The notes beneath the pieces are model-generated. The model worked only from the letters and a program-made list of their open reading frames with translations, searched no databases and was not told the origin of the DNA. A program made the translations under genes and the position numbers. Shown here one piece after another: positions 1 to 8,899 of a DNA stretch of 64,000 nt (the stretch's first letter is position 1; each line of letters begins with the position of its first letter). The stretch lies in the NCBI RefSeq assembly GCF_008271695.1, contig NZ_VKKY01000003.1, positions 1,302,001 to 1,366,000 of the forward strand, in the 5' to 3' direction. This stretch comes from Rufibacter hautae (lineage in GTDB: Bacteria > Bacteroidota > Bacteroidia > Cytophagales > Hymenobacteraceae).

Positions 1-939
1 ATTGGGTTGTGCTTTAACATTCTGTCCATTGAGAAAGAACAGGGCACTTTGCCTTTGTTGCTGTCGCAGCCCATCAGCCTTCCGCTGATTGTGGGAGCGA
101 AACTCACGTTCCGGATGATGGTGGTGCTGGGTATGGCGTTGTTGCTTTCCATTGTGGCCATGGTCTGGGGCGCGGTCGTGCCAGATGCACGGATAGCCTT
201 GTGGTTGGGCGTGGTGGTACTGTATTGCGTATTCTGGTTCGGGATGGCGTTTCTAGTGGCGGCCTTGCAGAAAAACTCGGCGTTCAATGCGGTGACGTTA
301 TTGGGCGTGTGGTTATTGCTCACCATCATCATCCCGGCGCTACTGAACGTGTATGTGTCCATCCGGCAACCGGTTCCACAGGCGCTAGCCCTCACCATCA
401 AGCAGCGCGAGGTGGTGCACGGCGGTTGGGACAAACCTAAGCGCGAAACCATGGAGGCCTTCTTCGTGCGCTATCCACAATACCGCGACACGGCCGAGAT
501 CCAGGGCCGGTTCGCCTGGAAATGGTACTATGCCTTTCATTTGCTGGGAGACATAGCCGTGGAAGATCTGGCGAAAGAGTACCAAAGCAGTCTGCAGGCT
601 CGGCATGACCTGGTGCAAAACCTAAATGTGCTGTCGGTGCCGGTGAACGTGCAGGGCATTTTCAACGCCATGGCCGGTTCTGACTTACCTTCTTACCTGC
701 AATTCCTGCAAAGTGCCACCCACTACCACGATACCCTGCGCGAGTTTTACTATCCATTCCTGTTCAAGCAGGTTGGCTTCACCCACGCCGATTACGCTCG
801 GGAACCCCGGCACAGTTTTACCAGCACGTCAGACATGCCCTCCGCTAAGAATGGTTTGGTGAAACTGCTCCTCAGTGTGCTGGTGGTTTTTGCCGCAGGA
901 TTGCTTTTGTTCAGGTGGAAAGAGGCTTCTGTGAAGTAG
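1..939 (+). CDS. ABC-2 type transporter permease, DUF3526-like (5' truncated by window)
   Basis: Inner-membrane permease subunit of an ABC exporter; the substrate is unknown. The frame is open from base 1 with no start codon, so the N-terminus lies outside the window. The visible part opens with the phrase SIEKEQGTLPLLLSQP, typical of ABC-2 permeases just after a transmembrane helix. Hydrophobic segments follow at roughly residues 35-60, 64-88 and 95-115. A long soluble stretch (about 120-275), rich in aromatic and charged residues as in the DUF3526 group, precedes one last C-terminal helix (about 285-302). The partner ATPase would be expected upstream. Family assignment is from recognition of this layout, not from a search. 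Confidence 0.75.
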   Translation: MGLCFNILSIEKEQGTLPLLLSQPISLPLIVGAKLTFRMMVVLGMALLLSIVAMVWGAVVPDARIALWLGVVVLYCVFWFGMAFLVAALQKNSAFNAVTLLGVWLLLTIIIPALLNVYVSIRQPVPQALALTIKQREVVHGGWDKPKRETMEAFFVRYPQYRDTAEIQGRFAWKWYYAFHLLGDIAVEDLAKEYQSSLQARHDLVQNLNVLSVPVNVQGIFNAMAGSDLPSYLQFLQSATHYHDTLREFYYPFLFKQVGFTHADYAREPRHSFTSTSDMPSAKNGLVKLLLSVLVVFAAGLLLFRWKEASVK

Positions 940-965
940 GAATTTGACTTTGCTGCTACCAATGG

Positions 966-1000
966 TTTTTAGCCTGTTTTCTGAAAAACGCCTCAAAATC
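966..1000. repeat. Palindromic intergenic element, copy 1
   Basis: First of about 26 copies of a recurring imperfect palindrome. The usual form is a left arm like TTTTAGGCCTGTTTTC, a 1-4 base loop, and a right arm like GAAAACAGGCCTAAAAC. The outer bases vary between copies but stay complementary within a copy. Here the arms are TTTTAGCCTGTTTTC and GAAAAACGCCTCAAAA. Confidence 0.7.
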
Positions 1001-1010
1001 ACTAGATAGT

Positions 1011-1044
1011 TTTTGCCTTGTTTTCTGGAAAAAGTGGCTAAAAC
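1011..1044. repeat. Palindromic intergenic element, copy 2
   Basis: Second copy, 10 bases after copy 1 and in the same convergent gap. The left arm TTTTGCCTTGTTTTC pairs partly with a right arm ending GTGGCTAAAAC. Confidence 0.65.
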
Positions 1045-1058
1045 CAATTCAAAGAAAA

Positions 1059-1085
1059 AGGCCCTACATTTTTGGTGTAGGGCCT
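1059..1085. terminator. Bidirectional intrinsic terminator
   Basis: Perfect 10-bp stem AGGCCCTACA / TGTAGGGCCT around a 7-base loop, with A/T-rich runs on both sides. It lies between the convergent permease and M48 protease genes and can serve both. Confidence 0.85.
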
Positions 1086-1109
1086 TTCTTAAACATTACC
1101 ATTTGCTGT

Positions 1110-2585
1110 TTACTTCTCAATCACTTTGATCAAGGTATTGGCAGCAATACGGTCACTTAACTGCATGCCGTTCAGAATGGCCATTTCATCGAAGCGTTTG
1201 CTGGGCACATTGTACGATTGCAGCACCTGTGACAAGGTTCCGGCGGTACGCACGGTTTTGATGCGCACTACTTCCGGTTTGCGGTTGATTTTCTCCTGAT
1301 CGGTGAGTTGCCGGAAGTTGGTTGCCGTGGCACTAAACGCCGGGAAGTAGGTATTGAAATCAGTAGCTGCGGTCACCCCGGTGATGTTGTAGATGTTGCC
1401 GCCGTACTGGATAAAGTAGCTCAGCGCTTGAATTGGAGGAGTTTGTTGTTGCTGGGCTTGCTGCTGCTGTTGCTGTTGTTGTGGCGCCTGTTGCGAAATT
1501 ACCGCCAGGGCAGGTAAACCGTTTACCGTTACCTGTTTAGATTCCAAGGCTTGCAATTGGTTGTCGGTGAGCATTTTCTGGGCCGCGGCCTCCAGGGAAG
1601 TGCCCTGAGCCAGGCGCAGGAACATCATCGCCTTCCCATCTGCTGGGGCCATCTGTACCTGTTGCGGAGAGTTCTGGTGTTTCCAGCCGGCTGGGATCGG
1701 GAACTGGAACTTCAGTTCTGGGTGATAGAAGATGCTATTCTCCACGAAGCCTTGTTTTGGGTCTTCGCCGTAGATCAGGCCCTCCAGCATTCTCAGGTAA
1801 CTGTCTCTGCCTTCCTTCAGGTTGGTAGCGCTTGTTTTCTGCTTCCACTGATCGGCGAGTTGGTGCACGGTGGTATAACGGTTGGCCGGGTCTGGGTGCG
1901 TAGATTGCCACTCCGGAATCTGGCCCTGGCCACTTTGCTCGGTTTGCCGTTGCAGAGTTTGGAAGAAATCGGCCATGTGGCTGGCATCATATCCTATCTT
2001 GGTAGAGTATTCCACTCCCAGTTCATCAGACTGGCGCTCATCGTCGCGTCCGAATTTCAGGAATAAAAGTCCGGCTCCCTGCATGAGTTCGTTTCCGTAA
2101 TTTGCCAAGGTAGGGGAGGCAATCATTCCGCCAATGAGCAGGACCTGCGCCAGGGTGGATTTGCTTTGCTGCTGCGCCGAGTGGCGGGCGGTCACGTGGC
2201 CAATCTCATGCCCCAACACCCCGGCAAACTGCGCCTCTGAGTTGAAGTGGGCCATGATGCCGCGGGTGAAGTACACATATCCGCCGGGCACCGCAAAGGC
2301 GTTCAGGATGGGAGAGTCCACGATCTTGAACTCGTATTTGAGGTTGGGCCTGTGCGAGATAGCGGCCATCTGCTGGCCTTTCTCCTGGATGAATTTTTGC
2401 AGGGTGGGGTTCTGCACCAACCCAAACTGGGCAACTATCCCGGGGTCGGCTTGCATGCCCATGGCTACTTCCTGTTCCTCAGACACAAAGTTGATGTCTC
2501 TTTTTCCGGTAACGGGGTTCGTGGCGCAGGAGTTAAACAATAGGATGGCCGCGGTGGCCAAACTATAAGAGAATAGGTTTTTCAT
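1110..2585 (-). CDS. M48-family zinc metalloprotease, lipoprotein
   Basis: Envelope protease of the M48 (BepA/LoiP-like) group, probably acting in outer-membrane protein quality control. The ATG at 2585 is preferred over an upstream TTG because it starts directly on a lipoprotein signal with lipobox FNSC (Cys about residue 20). The zinc motif HEIGH is at about 126-130 and the probable third ligand is the Glu in DERQSDELG (about 183). A glutamine-rich linker lies at about 375-395. The last 45 residues, with TLSQVLQSYNV and AILNGM, resemble a LysM module. At 491 aa it is longer than minimal M48 proteins because of this C-terminal half. Convergent with the ABC permease gene. Confidence 0.88.
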   Translation of the reverse strand: MKNLFSYSLATAAILLFNSCATNPVTGKRDINFVSEEQEVAMGMQADPGIVAQFGLVQNPTLQKFIQEKGQQMAAISHRPNLKYEFKIVDSPILNAFAVPGGYVYFTRGIMAHFNSEAQFAGVLGHEIGHVTARHSAQQQSKSTLAQVLLIGGMIASPTLANYGNELMQGAGLLFLKFGRDDERQSDELGVEYSTKIGYDASHMADFFQTLQRQTEQSGQGQIPEWQSTHPDPANRYTTVHQLADQWKQKTSATNLKEGRDSYLRMLEGLIYGEDPKQGFVENSIFYHPELKFQFPIPAGWKHQNSPQQVQMAPADGKAMMFLRLAQGTSLEAAAQKMLTDNQLQALESKQVTVNGLPALAVISQQAPQQQQQQQQAQQQQTPPIQALSYFIQYGGNIYNITGVTAATDFNTYFPAFSATATNFRQLTDQEKINRKPEVVRIKTVRTAGTLSQVLQSYNVPSKRFDEMAILNGMQLSDRIAANTLIKVIEK

Positions 2586-2731
2586 AGCGGTAGGGTTAAG
2601 GCTCAAGTAGTATTACAGTCAGTACAAACCCGCAGCGCAGGCCGTGCTGTTCTTAGCAACGTGTTAATAAATTATAGGTTGCGGCGGCGTATTTCTAGGA
2701 TTAATCTTAGACGCCCTGCTGCAAGAGAAGA

Positions 2732-2777
2732 CCTTTGTTTTTAGGCTGTTTTTAAGAAATAGGCCCTGAAACAAAGG
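2732..2777. repeat. Palindromic intergenic element, copy 3
   Basis: Extended copy whose outer arms CCTTTGTTT and AAACAAAGG pair perfectly around a less regular core. It lies between the EcsC-like gene and the M48 gene, so it can also act as a weak terminator for the former. Confidence 0.6.
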
Positions 2778-2816
2778 CCCAAATGCAGCTGCAATGGCCC
2801 AGGTTTCTGAGAAAAA

Positions 2817-3584
2817 TCAAAGGGCAGGATGGTCCGGCGGGGAGAGCAGGTTCAGGGTGGATTGCTCTTTCCAGCGCATGCGGTAGGCGTTCATGGCGGT
2901 GGTGCCCAGTTTCTGGAGAAGCTTGTAATTGACTACCGCGCCCACCGGCGCCCCGATGATGGGAATTAGCTGAGCCATCTTGGCCAGGTCAATGTAATCG
3001 CGGTACTCCTGCTGGAAGGTGCGCCAGTCAAACTGGTGGATGTCCTCGGGGAGGTGCAGCTTCTGGGTTTCCCAGTCCAACATCTGCAGGTACACCTCGC
3101 GGCGCTGCTGCTGTCCGCTGAACGCCAGCTGGAAAATGTGCAATAGGTAAATCCGCTCGCGGTAATCCTCCACAGAGTGGCCGTACAGGGCGGCAATGTC
3201 AAACAGCATCTTCAGCTTGATGCCCATTAAAAGCGGGAAATCGGCGAGGCCCAGCAAGATGCCGCCGGCGCCGGTGATGCCTCCCTCGGCGGCGGCCGTT
3301 TTCTTGTAAAAATCAATCCGGTCCCGTACCACGCCTTCCTGCAGCTCCAGCGTGGCGTGCGCGAAGGCATTGCCGGTGGTGTGCCGCGCGCCAAATAGCA
3401 CTGCCCTGATCATCTGCTTGATGGCCGCCGTAATGGCCTGGTGCACCTTCTCAGGGATGTAGCTGTTGAGTTTCTGCTGCATGCCCCGGGCCAGATGGTT
3501 GAGCAAAGTCGGGTCCCGTTGCATCTGCTGCTGCCACTCGCGCAACTCCTGGAGTACTTTTTCTTCGTAGGCGGTGTGGGGCAT
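2817..3584 (-). CDS. EcsC-family protein
   Basis: EcsC-domain protein of unknown biochemical role. The family is named after a Bacillus gene next to an ABC transporter but is widespread as a stand-alone protein. I use the ATG at 3584 (255 aa, MPHTAYEEKV); the TTG at 3638 would add 18 residues that look non-coding. Family signs are the glycine-rich amphipathic stretch ITGAGGILLGLADFPLLMG (about residues 120-138) and the C-terminal IPIIGAPVGAVVNYKLL (about 208-225). Both could associate with membranes. No signal peptide. The long terminator upstream at 3680-3738 separates it from rluF. Confidence 0.75.
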   Translation of the reverse strand: MPHTAYEEKVLQELREWQQQMQRDPTLLNHLARGMQQKLNSYIPEKVHQAITAAIKQMIRAVLFGARHTTGNAFAHATLELQEGVVRDRIDFYKKTAAAEGGITGAGGILLGLADFPLLMGIKLKMLFDIAALYGHSVEDYRERIYLLHIFQLAFSGQQQRREVYLQMLDWETQKLHLPEDIHQFDWRTFQQEYRDYIDLAKMAQLIPIIGAPVGAVVNYKLLQKLGTTAMNAYRMRWKEQSTLNLLSPPDHPAL

Positions 3585-3679
3585 GGCAGGCAGAACAGGG
3601 GTTAGGTTTCTGCCCGAAAGAAAGCGTTTTTCCGGCAAGGGCCAAAATCAAGTGCGTGCTGTATGGTCAATTGCCCCAA

Positions 3680-3738
3680 AAAGCCAGAAGCGTTTAGGCC
3701 CCGTTTTCTTGAAGCAGGCCCTAAACGCTTCTGGCTTT
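3680..3738. terminator. Long hairpin terminator containing a palindromic element (copy 4)
   Basis: The outer stem pairs AAAGCCAGAAGCGTTTAGG with CCTAAACGCTTCTGGCTTT. The loop is the core of the recurring palindromic element (CCCGTTTTCTTGAAGCAGG). It follows the rluF stop codon on the minus strand. Confidence 0.85.
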
Positions 3739-3753
3739 ATTTGAAAGAATCTT

Positions 3754-4983
3754 CTACCGTCTGCCTCTGCCGCGGGTGCCGGCTGTTCTTTTGGGCGTCT
3801 GGTCACCGGCTGGTTTGGGCTTTCTGGCCGCTTTGGCTTTGGGGTTTCTGGCGGGCAGAGAACCTTTGGGCGACCGAGGGGTCTTTTTAGAAGCGTGTTC
3901 TGATTTGGTTTTCAGGTTCTTGGCGCCGGAGGCTTTAGGCCGGCGCTCTGAAGGTGCCTTGGCCGGTTTCTCAGAAGCGAAATCATCGTCAAAGAAGTCG
4001 TCGCGGTCTGCTTTGGGTTTTCGGGCAGGGGCAGCCTTGGGTGCGGGACGGCGGTTGGCGGAATCGTCTTCCTTGGGCTTTCTGGCGGCTTTGGATTTGG
4101 AGTTCACGTACTCCGGGGTGGTGCGTTGGGGCCGGGTCACGCGGTGCACTTTTACCCCGAATTCCTCGGTCACCTCGTCTTCATCCGCCTGGTCGGCCGC
4201 ATCGGCTTTTCTGGCGGCGCGGGCCGCTTCCTTGCCCCACGAAGAGGCATCCTCGGTTTTGGAGGACTCAGAAACAAGCTGGTTGATGGATTTGATTTCC
4301 TCCAGGGTGAGGTAGCGCCAGTGACCGGAAGGCAGATCGTCTAGTTTCACGGTCATGATGCGCGTGCGCTTGAGCCGCTCCACTTTGTAGCCCAGGGCCT
4401 CGCACATGCGCCGGATCTGTCGGTTCAAGCCCTGCGTCAGAATGATTCTGAACCCCTTGTGGCCCTGCTGCTGCACAAAGCATTTCTTTGTAACACCCTC
4501 AAACAGGCGCACGCCGTTGCTCATCTTCTGGATGAAATCATCGGTCACGGGCTTGTCCACCATCACCACATATTCCTTCTCGTGGTTGTTGTCGGCACGT
4601 AGGATCTTGTTTACGATGTCCCCGTCGTTCGTCAAAAAGATGAGCCCTTCTGAGGCGTTGTCTAGCCTTCCGATGGGGAAGATACGCTTGGGGTAGCCAA
4701 TGAAGTCAATGATGTTCTTCTTGTCCTTGGTATCAGTAGTGGTGGTGACGCCGGTGGGCTTGTTGAAGGCTAGGTAAATGGGCCGGTCGCTGGGTTTGCG
4801 GGTTTTGATGGCCTCGCCGTCCACGGCCACTTTGTCGCCGGGCTTTACCGTGGCGCCTTTTTTGGCGGTGCGGTCATTGATGGTGACGCGGCCTTCGTCT
4901 ATGTAATTGTCGGCCTCGCGGCGCGAGCAGAAGCCCGAGTCGCTGATGAATTTGTTGAGCCGAATGGTGTTATCTGTTGACAT
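3754..4983 (-). CDS. rluF: 23S rRNA pseudouridine synthase RluF
   Basis: RsuA/RluB/RluF-family enzyme that isomerises a uridine in 23S rRNA (U2604 in E. coli) to pseudouridine. An S4 RNA-binding domain covers about residues 6-65 (LNKFISDSGFCSRREADNYI). The catalytic domain covers about 68-240, with the catalytic Asp in PIGRLDNASEG and the late motif GLNRQIRRMCEALGY. The long similarity along the domain to E. coli RluF, including NKILRADNNHEKEY, favours RluF over RluB. The last 165 residues are a Lys/Arg/Ala/Pro-rich low-complexity tail, much longer than the basic tail of E. coli RluF and probably a disordered RNA-contact region. Clean ATG. It may be co-transcribed with the VF530 gene 83 bp upstream. 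Confidence 0.92.
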   Translation of the reverse strand: MSTDNTIRLNKFISDSGFCSRREADNYIDEGRVTINDRTAKKGATVKPGDKVAVDGEAIKTRKPSDRPIYLAFNKPTGVTTTTDTKDKKNIIDFIGYPKRIFPIGRLDNASEGLIFLTNDGDIVNKILRADNNHEKEYVVMVDKPVTDDFIQKMSNGVRLFEGVTKKCFVQQQGHKGFRIILTQGLNRQIRRMCEALGYKVERLKRTRIMTVKLDDLPSGHWRYLTLEEIKSINQLVSESSKTEDASSWGKEAARAARKADAADQADEDEVTEEFGVKVHRVTRPQRTTPEYVNSKSKAARKPKEDDSANRRPAPKAAPARKPKADRDDFFDDDFASEKPAKAPSERRPKASGAKNLKTKSEHASKKTPRSPKGSLPARNPKAKAARKPKPAGDQTPKRTAGTRGRGRR

Positions 4984-5066
4984 GTCTGTGCTGATTCTGA
5001 ATACTATACGTGTGCGGAAAAATGTACGCCACCCAAATTAGGCGGCAAGCCCTGAAAAGAAACGGC

Positions 5067-5282
5067 TCAGGCAAAGGTGCGCAGGTACAGGTCTTCCACT
5101 TTCTTGCGCGCCCAAGGCGTTTTCCGCAAAAAGGCAAGGCTGGACTTAATGCTGGGATTGTGCGTGAAGCTGTTGATTCTGATGCGGTCTCCCAGTTCTT
5201 CCCATCCGTAATGGTCCACCAGCAGCACCAGAATCATCTCTAGTGTTTTACCGTGCAAGGGGTTGTTTTTCTGTTCTTCCAT
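5067..5282 (-). CDS. VF530-family (DUF2132) small protein
   Basis: 71-aa protein matching the VF530 family, small helical proteins regarded as DNA-binding. Recognisable family phrases are [22 protein letters not shown] and [19 protein letters not shown] start and full family length. It lies 83 bp upstream of rluF on the same strand with no visible terminator between, so the two may form an operon. Confidence 0.85.
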   Translation of the reverse strand: MEEQKNNPLHGKTLEMILVLLVDHYGWEELGDRIRINSFTHNPSIKSSLAFLRKTPWARKKVEDLYLRTFA

Positions 5283-5383
5283 AATTCCAGGACAAAGGTA
5301 ACCTTTTCTCCCTGAGTTTACGCGGATGCCTTTGTCTGGGTGCGGGAAAGCGTTTCGCGGTTTTGTGCTGTTTCACGTATCCT

Positions 5384-5420
5384 GTTTTAACCCTGTTTTG
5401 CAGGAAGTAGCCTAAAAACA
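5384..5420. repeat. Palindromic intergenic element, copy 5
   Basis: Left arm TTTTAACCCTGTTTTGC and right arm GTAGCCTAAAAACA, in the divergent gap between the VF530 gene and hutU. Confidence 0.55.
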
Positions 5421-5446
5421 AATTTTAGCCTCATCTGCGACCTGGT

Positions 5447-5480
5447 TTTGTAATCAAATTGAGAATTTTTAGTATATTAA
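5447..5480 (+). promoter_or_regulatory. Possible hutU promoter
   Basis: TTTG at 5447-5450 is followed after 22 bases by TATATTAA (5473-5480), a loose match to the Bacteroidota -33 TTTG / -7 TAnnTTTG promoter. It is about 50 bp before the hutU ATG. The -7 match is imperfect. Confidence 0.3.
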
Positions 5481-5532
5481 TGGATTCTAATTGCCCAAGC
5501 CTTCCTTTTTAGCACTAAACCACTCTGTCCTT

Positions 5533-7245
5533 ATGGAAACCATTTCTCTGTCCCGCACAGCCCTCGCCCCCAAGCTTTCTGTAGAAGAGTTTATCCAGAC
5601 CTACGCAAACCACCCGGTGTACATTCCGGCGGTAGGGCCCACGCTGCACGCGAAGAACTGGCAGGCAGAGGCCGCCCTGCGGATGTTCCTGAACAACCTG
5701 TCTGCCGAGGTGGCCGAGGACCCGGCCCGGTTGGTGGTGTACGGCGGCATTGGGCAGGCGGCCCGCACCCCGCAGGATGCCCGCAAGATTGTGGAGTTGC
5801 TCCTGACGCTGGAAGAAGACGAGAGTCTGCTGATCCAGAGCGGGAAACCGGTGGGCAAGATCAGAAGCCACGCCGAGGCGCCGCGCGTGCTCATCGCCAA
5901 CAGCAACCTGGTGCCCAAGTGGGCTACCTGGGAGCATTTCAACCAACTGCGGGAGCGGGGCCTCATGATGTACGGGCAGATGACGGCCGGTTCCTGGATT
6001 TACATCGGGACGCAGGGCATTCTGCAGGGAACTTACGAGACCTTCGCGGCTTGCGGGCGCCAGCACTACGGCGGCAGCCTGCAGCACAAACTGGTGGTGA
6101 GCGGCGGTCTGGGCGGCATGGGCGGAGCCCAACCCCTAGCGGCCACCATGGCAGGCGCTACGTTCCTGGGCGTGGATATTGACCCTGAGCGCATCAAAAA
6201 ACGCCTGGAGACCCGCTACATAGACAAAATGACCTTTGATTACCGCGAAGCCGTGCGCCTGGCCCTGGCCGCCAAAGACAAAGGCGAAGCAGTTTCCATT
6301 GGCCTGGTAGGCGACATCGGCGATGTGCTGCAGCAACTGATCCAGGACGGAATTACCCCGGATATCCTCACCGACCAGACCTCGGCCCACGATCCGTTGA
6401 ACGGCTATGTGCCCCACGGCATGTGCCTGCCCCAGGCCCTGGCCCTGCGGGAAAGAGACCCCGAGCAGTACCGGGCGCAGTCCCTCAAAAGCATGGGCCG
6501 CCACGTAGGTTTCATGCTGGAACTCAAACGCCGCGGCAGTATCACCTTTGATTATGGCAACAACCTGCGCGAGTTTGCCCAACAAGGCGGCGAGCCCCGC
6601 GCCTTTGAAATACCGGGCTTTGTGCCCGAGTTTATCAGGCCGCTGTTCTGCGAGGGCAAAGGCCCGTTCCGCTGGGCCGCCCTTTCCGGTGATCCCGAGG
6701 ACATCAAAGTAACCGATGAGGCTCTGAAAGCACTTTTCCCCGAGAACACGCACATGATCAATTGGCTTCAGCAAGCCGAGGTCAAAGTGGCGTTCCAGGG
6801 ACTTCCCAGCCGCATCTGCTGGCTAGGCATGGGCGAACGGGAGAAAGCGGGTCTCCTGTTCAACCAACTGGTGCGGGAAGGCAAAGTAAAAGCGCCCCTC
6901 GTGATTGGCCGTGACCACCTGGACTGCGGCTCGGTGGCATCTCCGTATCGCGAGACCGAAGGCATGAAAGACGGCTCCGATGCCGTGTCTGACTGGCCGC
7001 TCCTCAACCTCATGGCCAATGCCAGCGGCGGCGCCACCTGGGTTTCCTTCCACCACGGCGGCGGCGTAGGCATGGGCTATTCCCAGCACGCCGGCATGGT
7101 TATCTTAGCAGACGGCACAGACCGCGCCGACCGTTGCCTCCGCCGCGTGCTGCACAACGATCCCGCCCTGGGCATCTTCCGCCACGCCGATGCCGGCTAC
7201 GAAACCGCCCAGGAAAACGCCGAGCAGTTTGGGTTGGAGTTGTAG
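5533..7245 (+). CDS. hutU: Urocanate hydratase
   Basis: Converts urocanate to 4-imidazolone-5-propanoate with a tightly bound NAD+, the second step of histidine degradation in the cytoplasm. The ATG at 5533 (570 aa) is preferred to the upstream TTG at 5491. NAD-binding glycine motif [10 protein letters not shown] at about residues 192-201. The block containing [10 protein letters not shown] (about 424-433) carries the Cys I take to be the active-site cysteine. Family signatures [19 protein letters not shown] and [17 protein letters not shown] follow. Full family length. First gene of a hutU-hutI-hutG series on the plus strand, separated from hutI by a 353-bp gap holding an inverted repeat. 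Confidence 0.96.
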   Translation: METISLSRTALAPKLSVEEFIQTYANHPVYIPAVGPTLHAKNWQAEAALRMFLNNLSAEVAEDPARLVVYGGIGQAARTPQDARKIVELLLTLEEDESLLIQSGKPVGKIRSHAEAPRVLIANSNLVPKWATWEHFNQLRERGLMMYGQMTAGSWIYIGTQGILQGTYETFAACGRQHYGGSLQHKLVVSGGLGGMGGAQPLAATMAGATFLGVDIDPERIKKRLETRYIDKMTFDYREAVRLALAAKDKGEAVSIGLVGDIGDVLQQLIQDGITPDILTDQTSAHDPLNGYVPHGMCLPQALALRERDPEQYRAQSLKSMGRHVGFMLELKRRGSITFDYGNNLREFAQQGGEPRAFEIPGFVPEFIRPLFCEGKGPFRWAALSGDPEDIKVTDEALKALFPENTHMINWLQQAEVKVAFQGLPSRICWLGMGEREKAGLLFNQLVREGKVKAPLVIGRDHLDCGSVASPYRETEGMKDGSDAVSDWPLLNLMANASGGATWVSFHHGGGVGMGYSQHAGMVILADGTDRADRCLRRVLHNDPALGIFRHADAGYETAQENAEQFGLEL

Positions 7246-7299
7246 CAGCTTTTAAAAAGCTTTTATTAACTGATATTACTATTCTCGATATTCTGAAAA

Positions 7300-7463
7300 G
7301 TAGGGGCAATCCCTTGTGGTTGCCCTAACTGTCCACACTCATTTCTGCCAAGCTCTTTTCTTTGTCTGCCTTACCAAAACACGTCCGCCGTTGTTGCGTG
7401 TTCTCACCAACAACCGGTATTCCGGTGGCATGCGCAAGGGCAACCACAAAGGATTGCCCCTAC
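7300..7463. mobile_element. MITE-like inverted-repeat element (GGGGCAAT type)
   Basis: The 28-bp arms 7300-7327 and 7436-7463 are reverse complements with two mismatches. Each arm is itself a small hairpin (GGGCAA...TTGCCC). The 108-bp interior encodes nothing recognisable. Similar GTAGGGGCAATCCC-type repeats occur between genes in many bacteria (recollection, not searched). A decayed relative of one arm lies at 44473-44507. Confidence 0.65.
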
Positions 7464-7496
7464 AACTTGTATTGCATTCAGTAAAACTATCCATCA

Positions 7497-7533
7497 GTTT
7501 TAAGCCGGTTTTTCTAAAAACAGCCTGAAAATC
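7497..7533. repeat. Palindromic intergenic element, copy 6
   Basis: Left arm GTTTTAAGCCGGTTTTTC, right arm AAAAACAGCCTGAAAATC. It follows the inverted-repeat element directly. Confidence 0.65.
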
Positions 7534-7598
7534 ATTTTTACAAGCCAACCGTCATTAACTTGCTGTCTGCACCTTTTTCTTATTGAACCTTGAGCTTA

Positions 7599-8855
7599 AT
7601 GCCAGAAGAACCAGAAGAACACCTACTCATCGGGCCTTTCAGCCAAATCATCACCATGGCAGGCTTGCCTTTGAATGGCCCTTTGCGCGATGCGCAGTTG
7701 GATGTCCTGGATCACGCGGGCGTGCTCATCAAAGGAGAGAAGATTGCGAAAGTAGGTTCCTATGCAGAACTGGCCCAGGAAGCAGAAGCCCAGCAGTACA
7801 GGTTGCAGGAAATAGAGGAGCCGATGGTGCTGTTTCCCGGTTTCATTGATGCCCACACGCACCTGTGTTTCGCGGGGTCCCGGGCTCGTGACTATGCTTT
7901 ACGGGTGGAGGGTAAAAGCTACTTGGAGATAGCCCGCAGCGGAGGCGGTATTCTGGATACGGTTTCTAAAACCAGGGCTGCTGCCCAGGAAGAACTGGTG
8001 CAAGGAATCATCACCAGAGGTAAGCGGCACCTGACTGAAGGCGTGACCACCTGCGAGGTGAAAAGCGGCTATGGCCTCACGGTAGCCGAAGAACTAAAAA
8101 TGCTGCAAGCCATACAAGAAGCCGACCAGCAGCTCGCTCTAGATTTGGTGCCCACCTGCTTGGCTGCCCACATGCGCCCGCCGGAGTTTTCAGATTCACA
8201 GGCTTATTTACAGCACATTGTACAAGAATTGCTGCCAAAAGTGAAAGAGAAAAACCTAGCCCACCGGGTGGATATCTTCATTGAAGATACGGCATTCTCA
8301 GAGGCCGAGGCTTTAACTTACCTGCAAGCCGCGCTGGAAATGGAATTTGAGGTAACGGTGCATGCTGATCAGTTCAGTAAGGGAGGCAGCCAGGTGGCGG
8401 CCCAGGTAAAAGCCGCCAGCGCAGATCACTTGGAAGCCAGCGGCCCTGAGGAAATTGCCCAACTAAAAGCTGCCGGGGTGGTCGCCACCGTTCTTCCAGG
8501 AGCTTCCCTGGGTTTGGGAATGGGCTATGCCCCCGCCCGTCAGCTCCTGGACGGAGGTCTCTGTGTGGCCATTGCCACCGACTGGAACCCAGGCTCGGCA
8601 CCCATGGGGGATCTGCTGTTGCAGGCAGCCTTGCTAGGTGCCGCTGAGAAACTGACCTTGGCCGAAACCTTCGCAGGCATAACCTTCCGGGCGGCCCGCG
8701 CCTTGCGCCTAGAGGATCGGGGTCGTTTACAGCATGGGCTTCTGGGCGATTTCGTCGCTTTTCCTACGGGGGATTACCGGGAAATCTTATATCACCAAGG
8801 CAAACTGAAACCAGCCATGGTATGGAAACGAGGGAAGCTTTGCTTAAGGCCATGA
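7599..8855 (+). CDS. hutI: Imidazolonepropionase
   Basis: Amidohydrolase-family zinc enzyme hydrolysing imidazolone-5-propanoate to N-formimino-L-glutamate, the third step of histidine degradation. The ATG at 7599 (418 aa) is chosen; a TTG three codons upstream is possible. The metal-binding HxH is in PGFIDAHTHLCFAG (about residues 81-94), followed by RARDYALRVEGKSYLEIARS. Later metal and substrate residues sit in TVHADQFSKGG and VAIATDWNPGSAPMG. Full family length. hutG follows 44 bp downstream, so the two are probably co-transcribed. Confidence 0.95.
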   Translation: MPEEPEEHLLIGPFSQIITMAGLPLNGPLRDAQLDVLDHAGVLIKGEKIAKVGSYAELAQEAEAQQYRLQEIEEPMVLFPGFIDAHTHLCFAGSRARDYALRVEGKSYLEIARSGGGILDTVSKTRAAAQEELVQGIITRGKRHLTEGVTTCEVKSGYGLTVAEELKMLQAIQEADQQLALDLVPTCLAAHMRPPEFSDSQAYLQHIVQELLPKVKEKNLAHRVDIFIEDTAFSEAEALTYLQAALEMEFEVTVHADQFSKGGSQVAAQVKAASADHLEASGPEEIAQLKAAGVVATVLPGASLGLGMGYAPARQLLDGGLCVAIATDWNPGSAPMGDLLLQAALLGAAEKLTLAETFAGITFRAARALRLEDRGRLQHGLLGDFVAFPTGDYREILYHQGKLKPAMVWKRGKLCLRP

Positions 8856-8899
8856 CCGGTTCCTGAATTATAAATCAGAATTGAAAAGCTCTCCAAGAG

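Larger units (their letters stand above)
7246..7598. other. Intergenic region hutU-hutI
   Basis: This 353-bp gap has no credible gene. It holds an inverted-repeat element (7300-7463) and one palindromic element (7497-7533). I see no obvious promoter for hutI. Confidence 0.7.

Noticed and set aside
1882-2568. Several plus-strand frames of 70-144 codons opposite the M48 protease
   Set aside because: All are shadows of the protease gene, whose zinc motif and lipobox are intact.
7247-7264. AGCTTTTAAAAAGCTTTT as a hutU terminator
   Set aside because: Short AT-only stem with no GC pairs beyond the ends; too weak to call.
7316-7548. Small open frames of about 70 codons on both strands between hutU and hutI
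   Set aside because: They consist largely of the inverted-repeat element and the palindromic element; no protein-like features.
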